The notes beneath the pieces were generated by a model, which did not search any database, was not told the origin of the DNA, and saw only the letters and a program-made list of their open reading frames with translations. Shown here in pieces: positions 37,903-46,382 of a stretch of 64,000 nt of DNA (positions are counted from its first letter, which is position 1; each line of letters opens with the position of its first letter). This DNA is from Aquabacterium sp. CECT 9606. GTDB taxonomy: Bacteria; Pseudomonadota; Gammaproteobacteria; Burkholderiales; Burkholderiaceae_C. The stretch lies in contig NZ_CAKKNB010000004.1 of assembly GCF_918741295.1 (NCBI RefSeq), positions 824,376 to 888,375 on the forward strand. The letters are read 5' to 3'. The translations under genes were made by a program, and so were the position numbers.

Positions 37903-38811
37903 TCACCGGCGTCGCTGCAGTGCATCGGCAACGATGCGGGCTGCTGAGGCCACCACGTCGTCACGCAATCGGGCATTTTTGGCTGCTTGCGTGAAGTAAA
38001 CCGCCAAGACGATGGGCGAGCCAGTGGTAGGCCACAAAACCGCGAGGTCGTTGGTGGTGCCGTGGTCTCCAGAGCCCGTTTTGTCGCCCACCATCCAGGT
38101 TTCTGGAACGCCCGCGCGGATGCGTGTGGCGCCGGTCGTGTTGCCGCGCAACCAGGTTTGCAGTTGATCGCGTTGCGGATCCGCCAGCACATTGTTCAGG
38201 GCCAGACCTTGCAGGCTGCGGGCCATGTTGTTGGGGGTTGAGGTGTCGCGTGGATCACCCGGGATGGCGGTATTCAAATCGGTTTCCCAGCGATCAAGCC
38301 GGAAGGCCTCGTCGCCAATGGAATGCGCGAAGGCCGTGACCGCGGAGGGGCCGCCCAGCAACTTCATCAGCAAGTTGGCCGCGGTGTTGTCGCTGTACTG
38401 AAGCGCAGCCGCACACAGGTCGGCGACCGTCATGCCCTGGCCAAGCTGCTTGCCGGTGATGGGAGAGTGGGCCACCAGGTCGCTGCTGCTGTAGTCCATG
38501 CGCTGCTGCATCAGCGAGGGTTGCTTGATGCTTTGGTTGAGCACGGCGCCCACGGCAATGACCTTGAAGGTGCTGCACAGCGGAAAACGTTCTTCGGCGC
38601 GGTGCAGTATTTGTGCGTTGTTGGCCACGTCGAAAGCGGCCACGCCCAAGCGGTCTCCGGAGGTGGCTTCCAGTTGGGCTAAAAGCTCTTCGGCTGCCGA
38701 GGCCTTTTTGGTGTTGGGTGCGGGCACCCTGGCCACGGTCGTGCAGGCGGTGAAGAAAGGCATCGTGGCGCAGGCCAGCAGCAATGAGCGACGATCGGGC
38801 GAATGGGGCAT
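37903..38811 (-). CDS. Class A serine beta-lactamase
   Basis: A 302-residue class A enzyme hydrolysing beta-lactams. The STFK motif carries the active Ser at residue 80 here (Ambler 70), preceded by Cys (Ambler 69). SDN (Ambler 130), RWETDLN (Glu166) and DKTGSGD (Ambler 234-239) are all present. Cys69 together with Ser237 and GTTND resembles the CTX-M/PenA side of the class; there is no Cys238, so it is not a KPC-type carbapenemase. The signal region has DRRSLLLA, Tat-like, and a lipobox-like FTAC (Cys23). No ampR/penR regulator is adjacent. It lies between two tRNA-Gly/Cys units. Confidence 0.95.
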   Translation of the reverse strand: MPHSPDRRSLLLACATMPFFTACTTVARVPAPNTKKASAAEELLAQLEATSGDRLGVAAFDVANNAQILHRAEERFPLCSTFKVIAVGAVLNQSIKQPSLMQQRMDYSSSDLVAHSPITGKQLGQGMTVADLCAAALQYSDNTAANLLMKLLGGPSAVTAFAHSIGDEAFRLDRWETDLNTAIPGDPRDTSTPNNMARSLQGLALNNVLADPQRDQLQTWLRGNTTGATRIRAGVPETWMVGDKTGSGDHGTTNDLAVLWPTTGSPIVLAVYFTQAAKNARLRDDVVASAARIVADALQRRR

Positions 38812-38934
38812 GGTCGAAGTCCTGGTTCTTGTCGGCGAGAGGGAAGGTAGCGGCAATCGGTGTGCCGCGATCCATCCATGGTTACTGCAGTGCAGTGCAA
38901 ATTGCATTAGCCTCGTGCTCAAGGAGTAGGAATC

Positions 38935-39396
38935 ATGGTCAAGTGCTTTGCATTTCTTGTGGTGAGTCTGGCGACCATGTCGGTGGCGGGCGCAGCTGAC
39001 GTGTATCGGTGGACTGACAGCCAAGGCAAAGCCCATGCGTCAGACCGGCCGCCGGAGCGGCATCATGGCAAGGTGAGGCGAGACCACTACAAAGCGCATG
39101 AGCTGACCGAGGCGCAACGCGAAGAGGCCAAGCGCCGGGCCTTGGCAGAGAAGTCTCTGCGTGATCAAGCGGCCAAGTTGCCACCCTTGATGATGCCGCC
39201 AGAGCCAATGACGGAGGAGCCCATGGTCGATGAGCAACGCCAAGAGACCGAATGCGAGCGCATGACCCGCCTCTACCGTGAAAGCGAGGCGTGCTTTGCG
39301 CCCTTCAAGCTCTGGAACGGAGCCACCAGGGCAGAGGCTTTTCAGTACTGCACGCCGGTGGTTGAGCCATCGGTCAAATGCGGGTACGTGAGATAG
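38935..39396 (+). CDS. Exported DUF4124 protein
   Basis: A 153-residue protein with a strong AAGGAG site. The signal peptide ends around VAGA (residue 20) and is followed at once by the DUF4124 signature DVYRWTDSQGKAHASDRPP. The middle (about 45-80) is charged and helical, then Pro/Met-rich. Three Cys occur near the C-terminus (ECERM, EACFAP, QYCTP) with one more in KCGYV, suggesting disulfides in the periplasm. The function of DUF4124 proteins is unknown. Divergent from the beta-lactamase. Confidence 0.85.
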   Translation: MVKCFAFLVVSLATMSVAGAADVYRWTDSQGKAHASDRPPERHHGKVRRDHYKAHELTEAQREEAKRRALAEKSLRDQAAKLPPLMMPPEPMTEEPMVDEQRQETECERMTRLYRESEACFAPFKLWNGATRAEAFQYCTPVVEPSVKCGYVR

Positions 39397-39421
39397 ATTG
39401 AAATCGCTGGCGGGAAGGTGG

Positions 39422-39883
39422 CTACGTCCACGCCCCGACGTGGCCATGCACTTCATGGTTGCGGGCGTCCTGCTCCAGCGGAGCGTGGTCGTACCCGACG
39501 CTGATGATTTGTTGAAGGTAAATGGGGATGAACTGCTCAAGGCCGCCCAGTGCTTCGTACTGGCAAACGTGTCGCAGTTCATGTGAGACCAGCCGTGCAT
39601 CGTCATGGCCATGGACGATGAAGATGCTGTGGCCCAGTGTCAGGCCCACCATGTCGGGCCCCAGCATGCCCGTGTCCAGGACGGCTTGCCGCAATTGCAA
39701 CTCGTCAACAGGAATGGGCAGCCGATCCACATGAAGAAGTCGCACGAGTTCAGGATGTTTAACCCCGACCCGATGTGCGAGTGCCAGGCCCGCGGCAGCC
39801 AAAGGCTTGCCATTCCTGGCCACCTGTTGCGCTTGGGACGCTGCCCATGCAATGGCTTCGGGCAGCAGCGCTTGAAGGTTCAT
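39422..39883 (-). CDS. Small HExxH-motif protein, possible metallopeptidase
   Basis: A product of about 153 residues (161 if started at 39907). It has no recognised family. The one notable motif is SHELRHVCQYEALGG, an HExxH zinc-binding pattern (H-E-L-R-H) followed by a helix GGLEQFIPIYLQQI. This resembles small DUF4157-like or minimal gluzincin-type domains. No signal peptide. It begins 6-30 bases after the end of tRNA-Leu(UAA) on the same strand and has no clear ribosome-binding site, so it may be expressed from the tRNA transcript. Both the start and the function are uncertain. Confidence 0.55.
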   Translation of the reverse strand: MNLQALLPEAIAWAASQAQQVARNGKPLAAAGLALAHRVGVKHPELVRLLHVDRLPIPVDELQLRQAVLDTGMLGPDMVGLTLGHSIFIVHGHDDARLVSHELRHVCQYEALGGLEQFIPIYLQQIISVGYDHAPLEQDARNHEVHGHVGAWT

Positions 39884-39912
39884 GTGACGGTGCATCCAAG
39901 GCTTCACAAGCG

Positions 39913-40002
39913 TGGTGCCCCGGACCGGAATCGAACCGGTACGCTGCTTGCGCTAGCGGCAGATTTTAAGTCTGCAGTGTCTACCAATTTCACCACCGGG
40001 GC
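39913..40002 (-). tRNA. tRNA-Leu (anticodon UAA)
   Basis: A 90-base class II tRNA on the minus strand; GCCCCGG/CCGGGGC acceptor, encoded CCA, anticodon loop CTTAAAA giving TAA. It reads UUA/UUG codons. It lies between the two Gly/Cys tRNA units but in the opposite direction. Confidence 0.96.
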
Positions 40003-40072
40003 ACGGGCCAGAGTGTAAGCCCAGCCTCCGCGGGCAAAAGCTGCAGCGCGGCGTGTTTTTGGTGCAACCTGT

Positions 40073-40102
40073 TTGCCAACGAGGCCAAAAAAAGTGTATA
40101 GT
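40073..40102 (+). promoter_or_regulatory. Promoter of the second tRNA-Gly
   Basis: TTGCCA and TATAGT spaced by 18 bases, with the same GTGTATAGTT context as the first copy. It overlaps nothing else in the 150-base gap after tRNA-Leu(UAA). Confidence 0.6.
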
Positions 40103-40153
40103 TGCGGTCTTGGTTGATGACTGCGAATTAACAAATAAGCAGTTGCAAACAAT

Positions 40154-40229
<76 letters not shown>

Positions 40230-40270
40230 GTATTCGATTCGGCAGAATCTTGATGATCATGCGAATCACG

Positions 40271-40310
40271 AAAAAGGAAGCCCCCGTGACACCACAGGCT
40301 TCCTTTTTTT
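40271..40310 (+). terminator. Terminator after tRNA-Gly copy 2
   Basis: AAAAAGGAAGCC paired with GGCTTCCTTTTT and seven Ts; homologous in core to the hairpin after copy 1. Confidence 0.88.
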
Positions 40311-40337
40311 ATACAGAATCAACGAACGCAGATTTCT

Positions 40338-40411
40338 GGCGCGATAGCAAAGCGGTTATGCCCCGGATTGCAAATCCGGTTAGCCCGGTTCGACTCCGGG
40401 TCGCGCCTCCA
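40338..40411 (+). tRNA. tRNA-Cys (anticodon GCA), copy 2
   Basis: 74 bases, identical to copy 1 at 37805-37878. Confidence 0.97.
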
Positions 40412-40468
40412 GACTTCCAATCGATCAAAGCCCATCCGTGCTGAATGCGCAGTTGGGCTTTTGCCGTT

Positions 40469-41863
40469 TCAGGACCGCACTGTGGCGTGTGGGTGCAAGG
40501 GATGGTCCAGCGTGTCGGCAATCAGCTTGAGGGCATCGTCGCATTCCTTGCGTGATAGCGGCCCGCCCAGGCAGATGCGCACCGCGTCCGGCGGATCGCC
40601 GTCGGTGGAGAACGCGGCGCTGGCCACCACGCCCACGCCCTGCGTGCGCAGGTAGGAAGCGAGCTCTACCGCACTCCAGGGCGATGCCAAAGGCAGCCAG
40701 AGGTGAAAGCCTTCGGGCTGGGCCTGGATCTGGTGCTGGCCCAGGTAATGGCTGGCCAGCGATTGGCGGGCGATCGATTCGGCGCGCACGGCGTGGAGCA
40801 TGGCATCGGCCGTGCCATCGGTGACCCAGCGTGTGGCAAGTGCGTTGGTGATGGGTGAGGCCATGACGGTGGTGGCACGCAAGGCGCCGGCCAGGGTCTG
40901 GGCTTTGCGGGCATTGGGCGCGCAGACGTAGGCGGTGCGCAGGCCTGCGCCCAGGCATTTGCTCAGGCCGGTGATGTAGTAGGTCAACTCGGGCGCCAGC
41001 AAGGCCAATGGCGGGGGCGCTTGCCGGGGCAGCATGCCGTAGGCGTCGTCTTCGATGATGGGGATGCTGTAGCGCAGGGCGATGTCGGCCAGGGCTTCGC
41101 GCCGGCCTTTTGACACCGTGGCGGTGGTGGGGTTCAGCATGGTCGGGTTGCAATACAGGGCCTTGGGCTTGAGCGTCTTGCAGGCCTGCTCGAACTCGAA
41201 GGCGCTGGGGCCGTCGTCGTCCAGTGGCAGCGCATGCAGCTTGACGCCCAGTTGTGTGGCGATGGCCTTGATGCCGGGGTAGGTCAGGGCTTCAACGCAA
41301 ATCATCTCGCCGGGGCGCGCCAGTTGCGAGACCAGGGCGGCCAGGGCGCTGTGGATGCCGGGACACACCAGCACGCGCGAGGTCTCGCAGTCTGGCAAAT
41401 GTCGGCGCAGCCAGTGCACGCTGGCGTCCTTGTCCTGTGCTGAGCCGCCGAAGTCCTGGTAGCGCAGCAGGTCGTACAGGTCGGCCCTGGCCATCACGTC
41501 CTTGGCGCTTTCCTGCAAACGGGCCTGCAGGCCGGCATCTTGCGGCTCGGGCGGCAGGTTCATGGTCATCTCGGCACCGCTGCCGCCGCGCAAGGGCAGG
41601 GCGGGGCTGCTGCCGCGCACATAGCTGCCGTAGCCCGGGCGTGAGTCGATCAGGCCGCGCTTGCGTGCCTCGGCATAGGCTCTGGCCACGGTGGTGTAGT
41701 TCAGGCTCAGGTCATCGGCCAGCTCGCGCAAGGTGGGCAGGCGGTCGCGGGCAGTGAGGCGGCCGCTGCGCAGGTCTTCGGCGATGAGGTCAGCGATCAA
41801 TGTGTAGGCAGGCTGCTCAGAGGATTCAAGGCGGCGCAGCCAGTGTTGGGTGGGTTTGCTCAT
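40469..41863 (-). CDS. MocR/GntR-type PLP-dependent transcriptional regulator
   Basis: A 464-residue MocR-type regulator: an N-terminal GntR winged helix (residues about 15-85; DRLPTLRELADDLSLNYTTVARAYAEARKRGLI) fused to an aminotransferase fold-I domain. The PLP-binding Lys is near residue 302 in ITGLSKCLGAGLRTAY, preceded by the IEDDAYG Asp. The start at 41863 gives the usual short N-terminus; the longer frame reads through repeat DNA. It is divergent from the Nit1C cluster, with a 355-base regulatory region of direct repeats between them, so it very likely controls that cluster. The effector is unknown. Confidence 0.93.
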   Translation of the reverse strand: MSKPTQHWLRRLESSEQPAYTLIADLIAEDLRSGRLTARDRLPTLRELADDLSLNYTTVARAYAEARKRGLIDSRPGYGSYVRGSSPALPLRGGSGAEMTMNLPPEPQDAGLQARLQESAKDVMARADLYDLLRYQDFGGSAQDKDASVHWLRRHLPDCETSRVLVCPGIHSALAALVSQLARPGEMICVEALTYPGIKAIATQLGVKLHALPLDDDGPSAFEFEQACKTLKPKALYCNPTMLNPTTATVSKGRREALADIALRYSIPIIEDDAYGMLPRQAPPPLALLAPELTYYITGLSKCLGAGLRTAYVCAPNARKAQTLAGALRATTVMASPITNALATRWVTDGTADAMLHAVRAESIARQSLASHYLGQHQIQAQPEGFHLWLPLASPWSAVELASYLRTQGVGVVASAAFSTDGDPPDAVRICLGGPLSRKECDDALKLIADTLDHPLHPHATVRS

Positions 41864-41870
41864 AGGCGGA

Positions 41871-42131
41871 TTGATCGCATTCATTGATTGCATTGGTGCG
41901 AGGCTGATTGATTGCATGAACCGGGCCTGATCGCATGGCTGCCCCAGAGCGGTCGATCCCAATCAAGGTGCATGGCCCGTCGATGATTGGAGGCATTGAT
42001 TGCATGGCTGAGCGCTGTTTCGGTGCGCGATTGATCGGGGTTGTTTGGACATTCACGCGACCTGCCAAATCGTTGAAATTTTTTTCGGGCCGCCATGGCG
42101 CGTGGTTGGGACTTGATCGCGGATTGATTGC
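41871..42131. repeat. Array of TTGATYGCAT direct repeats (regulator binding region)
   Basis: Direct copies of TTGATYGCAT or close variants start at 41871, 41884, 41908, 41927 (CTGATCGCAT), 41996, 42031 (TTGATCG only), 42113 (TTGATCGC) and 42124 (TTGATTGC). All are in the same orientation with uneven spacing of 11-82 bases. They fill the 355-base gap between the MocR gene and the nit cluster and stop about 20 bases before the sigma-54 element. MocR proteins are known to bind direct repeats, so they are probably operator sites. Confidence 0.7.
42011..42027. promoter_or_regulatory. Weak NtrC-like site upstream of the nit promoter
   Basis: AGCGC-N7-GTGCG matches seven of ten NtrC consensus positions (TGCAC-N7-GTGCA), about 125 bases upstream of the -24 element. 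Weak on sequence alone; supported only by the sigma-54 element. Confidence 0.25.
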
Positions 42132-42149
42132 TTTTCAAGGTGGTTTTGC

Positions 42150-42165
42150 TGGCACACGCCATGCA
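42150..42165 (+). promoter_or_regulatory. Sigma-54 promoter of the nit cluster
   Basis: TGGCACA-CGCCA-TGCA gives GG (42151-42152), ten bases, then GC (42163-42164): one mismatch from the TGGCACR-N4-TTGCA consensus. The transcript would begin near 42176, 43 bases before the first gene. It fits nitrogen-limitation control through NtrC. Confidence 0.65.
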
Positions 42166-42218
42166 AAACAGGCTGGGCACGCAGCGTTTTGCGTGCGATT
42201 CACCACCGGAGAAGATTC

Positions 42219-42701
42219 ATGCCCAAAGTCACCAAACCCGCGAACCAAACCGGCGATTTCCTGGTTGATTACGAAGAGAAGGTCTTCGAGGACGTCAAGG
42301 CTGATCCGGGCGAAAAGGCCCTGGTCACCTTCCACACCGTGGCCTTTGAAGGGTCCATTGGTTTCGTCAACCTGCTGCAGGCCACACGCTTGCAACGCAA
42401 GGGCTTCGAAACGTCCATCCTGCTGTACGGCCCCGGCGTGACGCTGGGTGTGCAGCGGGGCTTCCCCACGCTGGGCGACGAGGCCTTCCCTGGCCATCAG
42501 AACTTCAACAACCAGATCAAAAAGTTCATCGCCGAGGGGGGCAAGGTTTACGCTTGCCGCTTTGCCCTGCAAGCCTTGTATGGACACGGGGAAGGCGCGC
42601 TGATCGAAGGCATCAAGCCGATCAGCCCGCTGGACGTTCTTGACATCGTGCTGCTGCACCGCAAGAGCAACGCCTTCATCCTGGACACCTGGACCCTGTG
42701 A
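42219..42701 (+). CDS. nitB: MSMEG_0572-family nitrogen-starvation protein (NitB)
   Basis: A 160-residue soluble protein and the first gene of the cluster. It matches, from memory of the family, the MSMEG_0572/TIGR04044 group that always sits with a Nit6803-type nitrilase. The fold looks like a DsrE/sulfurtransferase-like domain ([41 protein letters not shown] with one Cys near residue 115). Its biochemical role is unknown. GGAGAAG precedes the ATG at 42219, a sigma-54 element lies 43 bases upstream of the leader, and its TGA overlaps the nitrilase ATG (TGATG). Naming follows the pseudomonad Nit1C scheme. Confidence 0.88.
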   Translation: MPKVTKPANQTGDFLVDYEEKVFEDVKADPGEKALVTFHTVAFEGSIGFVNLLQATRLQRKGFETSILLYGPGVTLGVQRGFPTLGDEAFPGHQNFNNQIKKFIAEGGKVYACRFALQALYGHGEGALIEGIKPISPLDVLDIVLLHRKSNAFILDTWTL

Positions 42702-43750
42702 TGGCGACCGCCGGCATCATCCGCGCGGCCGCGGTCCAGATCTCGCCTGATTTCGACGCGCCTGATGGCACGCTGAACAAGGTGTGCGAGGCGATCGACC
42801 AGGCGGCCGCCAAGGGCGTGCAGATCGTGGTCTTCCCCGAGACCTTCGTGCCGTACTACCCGTACTTCTCGTTCGTGCGGCCACCCGTGGCTTCGGGGCC
42901 TGACCATGTGCGGCTTTACGAGCGGGCGGTGGTGGTGCCGGGGCCGGTCACCAACGCAGTCGCTGATCGTGCCAAGGCGCACGGCATCGTTGTGGTGCTG
43001 GGCGTCAACGAGCGCGACCACGGCAGCTTGTACAACACGCAGTTGATCTTCGATGGCAATGGCGAGTTGGTGCTCAAGCGACGCAAGCTGACGCCCACCT
43101 TCCATGAACGCATGATCTGGGGGCAGGGAGACGCGGCGGGGCTGAAGGTGGTCAGCACCAGCGTGGGCCGCGTGGGCGCATTGGCCTGCTGGGAGCACTA
43201 CAACCCGCTGGCCCGCTATGCGCTGATGACGCAGCACGAAGAGATCCACTGCGCGCAGTTCCCGGGCTCGCTGGTGGGCCCCATCTTCGGAGATCAGATC
43301 GAAGCCACGATCCGCCACCATGCGTTGGAGGCGGGCTGCTTCGTCATCAACGCTACCGGCTGGCTGACCGATGCGCAGATCACCGCGATCACACCCGACC
43401 CGGCCTTGCAGAAGGCGCTGCGCGGCGGCTGCAACACGGCCATCGTCTCGCCAGAAGGCGTGCACCTGGCGCCACCTTTGAAGGAAGGCGAAGGCATGGT
43501 CATCGCTGATCTGGACATGGCGCTGATCACCAAGCGCAAACGGATGATGGACTCGGTGGGCCACTACGCGCGGCCCGAACTGCTGAGCCTGGCCATCAAC
43601 GACCGACCTGCCACCACAGCCTTCCCCATGCCATCACGGAGCCAAGACCATGACCACCACGCTGGACAGCAATCCAACACTTCCTCCGCCCTCGGCGGCC
43701 AGCCGGCAACTGATGACGGAGCTGCAGTCCTTCGGCTTGCGGCTGGCTGA
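42701..43750 (+). CDS. nitC: Nit1C-type nitrilase (NitC)
   Basis: A 349-residue branch-1 nitrilase that hydrolyses nitriles, and in pseudomonad relatives is needed for cyanide assimilation. The catalytic triad is Glu47 ([14 protein letters not shown]), Lys129 ([15 protein letters not shown]) and Cys163 ([12 protein letters not shown]), with the second Glu in HERMIWG. The C-terminal 35 residues (after [13 protein letters not shown]) look unlike the core, are His/Gln/Asp-rich and overlap the next gene by 101 bases in another frame. The start at 42701 overlaps the nitB stop. The identification is firm; the natural substrate is inferred. Confidence 0.95.
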   Translation: MATAGIIRAAAVQISPDFDAPDGTLNKVCEAIDQAAAKGVQIVVFPETFVPYYPYFSFVRPPVASGPDHVRLYERAVVVPGPVTNAVADRAKAHGIVVVLGVNERDHGSLYNTQLIFDGNGELVLKRRKLTPTFHERMIWGQGDAAGLKVVSTSVGRVGALACWEHYNPLARYALMTQHEEIHCAQFPGSLVGPIFGDQIEATIRHHALEAGCFVINATGWLTDAQITAITPDPALQKALRGGCNTAIVSPEGVHLAPPLKEGEGMVIADLDMALITKRKRMMDSVGHYARPELLSLAINDRPATTAFPMPSRSQDHDHHAGQQSNTSSALGGQPATDDGAAVLRLAAG

Positions 43751-44807
43751 CCCGGGCGCGCCCCATGGTGGCGTGGCCAGCCGCCGTGGCGGTGCGGGCC
43801 CGTCGGACCACAAGGCGGTGACGGTGGATGGGCACACCATCATGGTTCCCGTGCACACGTCCAGCGCGTGGAACTCGCCCTTCGTGGCGCAGGCGCCGGA
43901 TGCGCAGGGACGCAGCAAGCTGACGCGTGGCAGCATCCCGATCGCGAGCATTGCTTTCCCGAAGGCGCCACGCTTCTATGCGTTGCAGACTTTCGATGGC
44001 GTGCCGTACTCGCACATCGCGACGCTGCATGGCTCGGATGTGCTGGCCACGACCGTGCTGCAGGAGTGCATCCGCTACGCCAGCCGGCGCAAGACCTGTC
44101 AGTTCTGTGCCATCGGCCAATCGCTGGCGGCGGGCCGCACGATCGCCCACAAGACTCCCGACCAACTGGCCGAGGTGGCGCGCGCCGCTGTGCTGCTGGA
44201 CGGCGTCAAGCACATGGTGATGACCACGGGCACGCCCAACGCCACCGACCGTGGGGCCAAGATGCTGTGTGAGAGCGCCTTGGCCATCAAGGCCGCGGTG
44301 CCCGAGCTGCCCTTGCAAGGCCAGTGCGAGCCACCGGACGACGACCGGTGGTTTCAGCGCATGCACGCTGCCGGCATCGACACCCTGGGCATGCACCTGG
44401 AAGCCGTGACGCCCGAGGTGCGCGAGCGCATCATGCCGGGCAAGGCCTCGGTGCCGCTGAGCCGCTACATGGATGCGTTTGAAGCCTCGGTGAAGGTGTT
44501 CGGACGCGGGCAGGTCAGCACCTACATCCTGGCTGGGCTGGGCGACACGCGCGAGGCCATCTTGTCGATCTCTGAAAAGCTGCTGGCCTTGGGCGTGTAC
44601 CCCTTCGTCGTGCCCTTCGTGCCCATCAGCGGCACGCCGCTGGAAGACCACGCGCCGCCATCGTCCGAGTTCATGAAATCGCTGCTGGAGCCGCTGGGCG
44701 CCATGGTGGGCCAAGCTGGCCTGCGTTCGGGCGACATCAAGGCAGGTTGCGGCAAGTGCGGTGCGTGCTCGTCGCTGTCGGTGTACGAAACCGGCGCCAC
44801 GGCTTGA
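43650..44807 (+). CDS. nitD: MSMEG_0568-family radical SAM protein (NitD)
   Basis: A 385-residue radical SAM enzyme of the Nit1C cluster. The cluster-binding cysteines are spaced C-x9-C-x2-C (Cys140, Cys150, Cys153 in [18 protein letters not shown]) rather than the usual C-x3-C-x2-C; unusual spacing is remembered as a feature of this family. A second Cys group, CGKCGACSS, lies near residues 368-375 and could hold an auxiliary cluster or metal. The reaction is unknown; it may modify a substrate made or used by the nitrilase. Its start lies inside nitC, 101 bases before the nitC stop. Confidence 0.9.
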   Translation: MTTTLDSNPTLPPPSAASRQLMTELQSFGLRLADPGAPHGGVASRRGGAGPSDHKAVTVDGHTIMVPVHTSSAWNSPFVAQAPDAQGRSKLTRGSIPIASIAFPKAPRFYALQTFDGVPYSHIATLHGSDVLATTVLQECIRYASRRKTCQFCAIGQSLAAGRTIAHKTPDQLAEVARAAVLLDGVKHMVMTTGTPNATDRGAKMLCESALAIKAAVPELPLQGQCEPPDDDRWFQRMHAAGIDTLGMHLEAVTPEVRERIMPGKASVPLSRYMDAFEASVKVFGRGQVSTYILAGLGDTREAILSISEKLLALGVYPFVVPFVPISGTPLEDHAPPSSEFMKSLLEPLGAMVGQAGLRSGDIKAGCGKCGACSSLSVYETGATA

Positions 44808-44820
44808 CGGGGTGCTCAGC

Positions 44821-45402
44821 ATGGATGCCACCACCTTGAACCATCCTGTCGCCACCGAGGCGATGTGCGATCTGCCGACCACCTTCACGCCCTGCGAGTT
44901 CCGCGTGAAGTGGGCCGATGGTGCCTGGGAGGTCGACCAAGCCCGGCGCCTGAGGCGCGCGGTGTTCTGCGTGGAGCAGGGCATCTTCGTGGGTGATGAC
45001 CTGGACGTGATCGACGCGCAGGCGCAGCCCCTGGTGGCTGTGTCTCAAGTGGGTGGCATGCCCGACCAGGTGGTGGGCACGGTGCGCATCCATGAAGCCG
45101 AGCCAGGCCTGTGGTGGGGCTCGCGCCTGGCGGTGCACGCGGCATTCAGGCAGCACGGGCGCCTGGGCGCCATGTTGATCCGCCTGGCGGTGTGCAGCGC
45201 GCATGCGCGGGGCTGCCACCTCTTTCTGGCCCATGTGCAGCAGCAGAACGTGTCGCTGTTCGAGAAGCTGAACTGGACCTGGCTGAAAGCCGAGACCTTG
45301 CATGGCAGGCCGCACGCCTTGATGCAAGCCCAGCTTGACCAGCACCCGCCGTGCCACGACCCCCTGTGGGGCTTCGCCACCCGCAGCAGGAGCGCCGCAT
45401 GA
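44821..45402 (+). CDS. nitE: MSMEG_0567-family GNAT acetyltransferase (NitE)
   Basis: A 193-residue protein of the GNAT superfamily. The core spans about residues 20-185: REAVFCVEQGIF-like entry segment (RRAVFCVEQGIFVGDD), VGTVRIHEAEPGLWWGSRLAVHAAFRQHGRLGAMLIRLAV (acetyl-CoA loop Q/RxxGxL) and FLAHVQQQNVSLFEKLNW. The ATG at 44821 begins 13 bases after nitD. Its stop overlaps the next start (ATGA). In Nit1C clusters it is constant, so it presumably acylates a pathway intermediate; this is inference. Confidence 0.88.
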   Translation: MDATTLNHPVATEAMCDLPTTFTPCEFRVKWADGAWEVDQARRLRRAVFCVEQGIFVGDDLDVIDAQAQPLVAVSQVGGMPDQVVGTVRIHEAEPGLWWGSRLAVHAAFRQHGRLGAMLIRLAVCSAHARGCHLFLAHVQQQNVSLFEKLNWTWLKAETLHGRPHALMQAQLDQHPPCHDPLWGFATRSRSAA

Positions 45403-46382
45403 CTCTGGCCGAACTGACCACCGCCCTGCAGTCAAGTCGGGGCTTCGCCCACAAGCGCGACATTGGCGACGTGGTGGGGGCCTTGGCCAGGGCCCTGCCT
45501 GGCGGAGTTGATGACTTGTCGCAAGCCGTGGCCGTGGGCGATGACTGTGCCGCCATCCCGGATGGCGATGGCTACTTGCTGTTCGCCATCGAAGGCTTCG
45601 TGGAAGACTTCATCGACAGCATGCCCTGGTTCGCGGGCTACTGCGGCGTGATGGTGAACGTGAGCGACATCTACGCCATGGGTGGCCGCCCCATCGCCGT
45701 GGTTGATGCCTTGTGGAGCGCGGGCATGACCCCGGGCAGCGAAGTGCTGAAAGGCCTGGCGGCGGCCTCGCACCGTTATGGCGTGCCCATCGTGGGAGGC
45801 CACAGCAACAACCGCAGCGAGCGCGGCCAACTGGCCGTGGCCATTCTGGGCAAGGCCAAAAAATTGCTGACCAGTTTTGACGCCCGGCCGGGTGACCGCC
45901 TGCTGATGGCCGTGGACCTGCGCGGCGCTTACCAGGAGCCGCATCCCTATTGGAATGCCTCGACCAGTGCACCAGCCGAACGCTTGCGCGCCGACCTGGA
46001 TCTGCTGCCCGAGTTGGCCGAGGCTGGTCTGTGCGATGCCGCCAAGGACATCAGCATGGCCGGTGCCGTGGGCACGGCCTTGATGCTGTTGGAATGCTCC
46101 AAGGTTGGCGCGGTGATCTACCTGGACGCCATCCCCCGGCCACCTGAGGTGCCCTTGCTGCGTTGGCTGCAATCGTTTCCCAGCTACGGTTTTGTGCTGA
46201 GCGTGCGGCCTGAACTGGCGGCGGCGGTGACGGCCCGGTTCAGAGCGCGCGGGCTGGCTTGCCAGGAGGTGGGCGAGGTGACGGCATCACCCAAAGTGCT
46301 GCTGCGCCACGAGGGCGAAGAGGCCCTGCTGTGGGATGTGTCCGCGCAGACCTTCATTGGTGCGAGGTCAGGCGATGTCTGA
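45399..46382 (+). CDS. nitF: sll0787-family AIR-synthase-like protein (NitF)
   Basis: A 327-residue protein with the PurM/AIR synthase fold (ATP-binding superfamily including SelD, ThiL and HypE). Typical segments are VAVGDDCAAIPDG (the acidic metal/ATP loop) and VNVSDIYAMGGRPIAVVDALW, followed by IVGGHSNNRS and AAKDISMAGAVGTALMLLE. The function in this cluster is unknown but an ATP-dependent activation step is likely. It overlaps the previous gene by four bases and the next by eight. Confidence 0.9.
   Translation: MTLAELTTALQSSRGFAHKRDIGDVVGALARALPGGVDDLSQAVAVGDDCAAIPDGDGYLLFAIEGFVEDFIDSMPWFAGYCGVMVNVSDIYAMGGRPIAVVDALWSAGMTPGSEVLKGLAAASHRYGVPIVGGHSNNRSERGQLAVAILGKAKKLLTSFDARPGDRLLMAVDLRGAYQEPHPYWNASTSAPAERLRADLDLLPELAEAGLCDAAKDISMAGAVGTALMLLECSKVGAVIYLDAIPRPPEVPLLRWLQSFPSYGFVLSVRPELAAAVTARFRARGLACQEVGEVTASPKVLLRHEGEEALLWDVSAQTFIGARSGDV

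Noticed and set aside
43600..43750. Frameshift in the nitrilase gene
   Set aside because: The catalytic core is intact and the radical SAM start has its own clear family start; an overlap explains the pattern without an error, though the tail is reported as odd.
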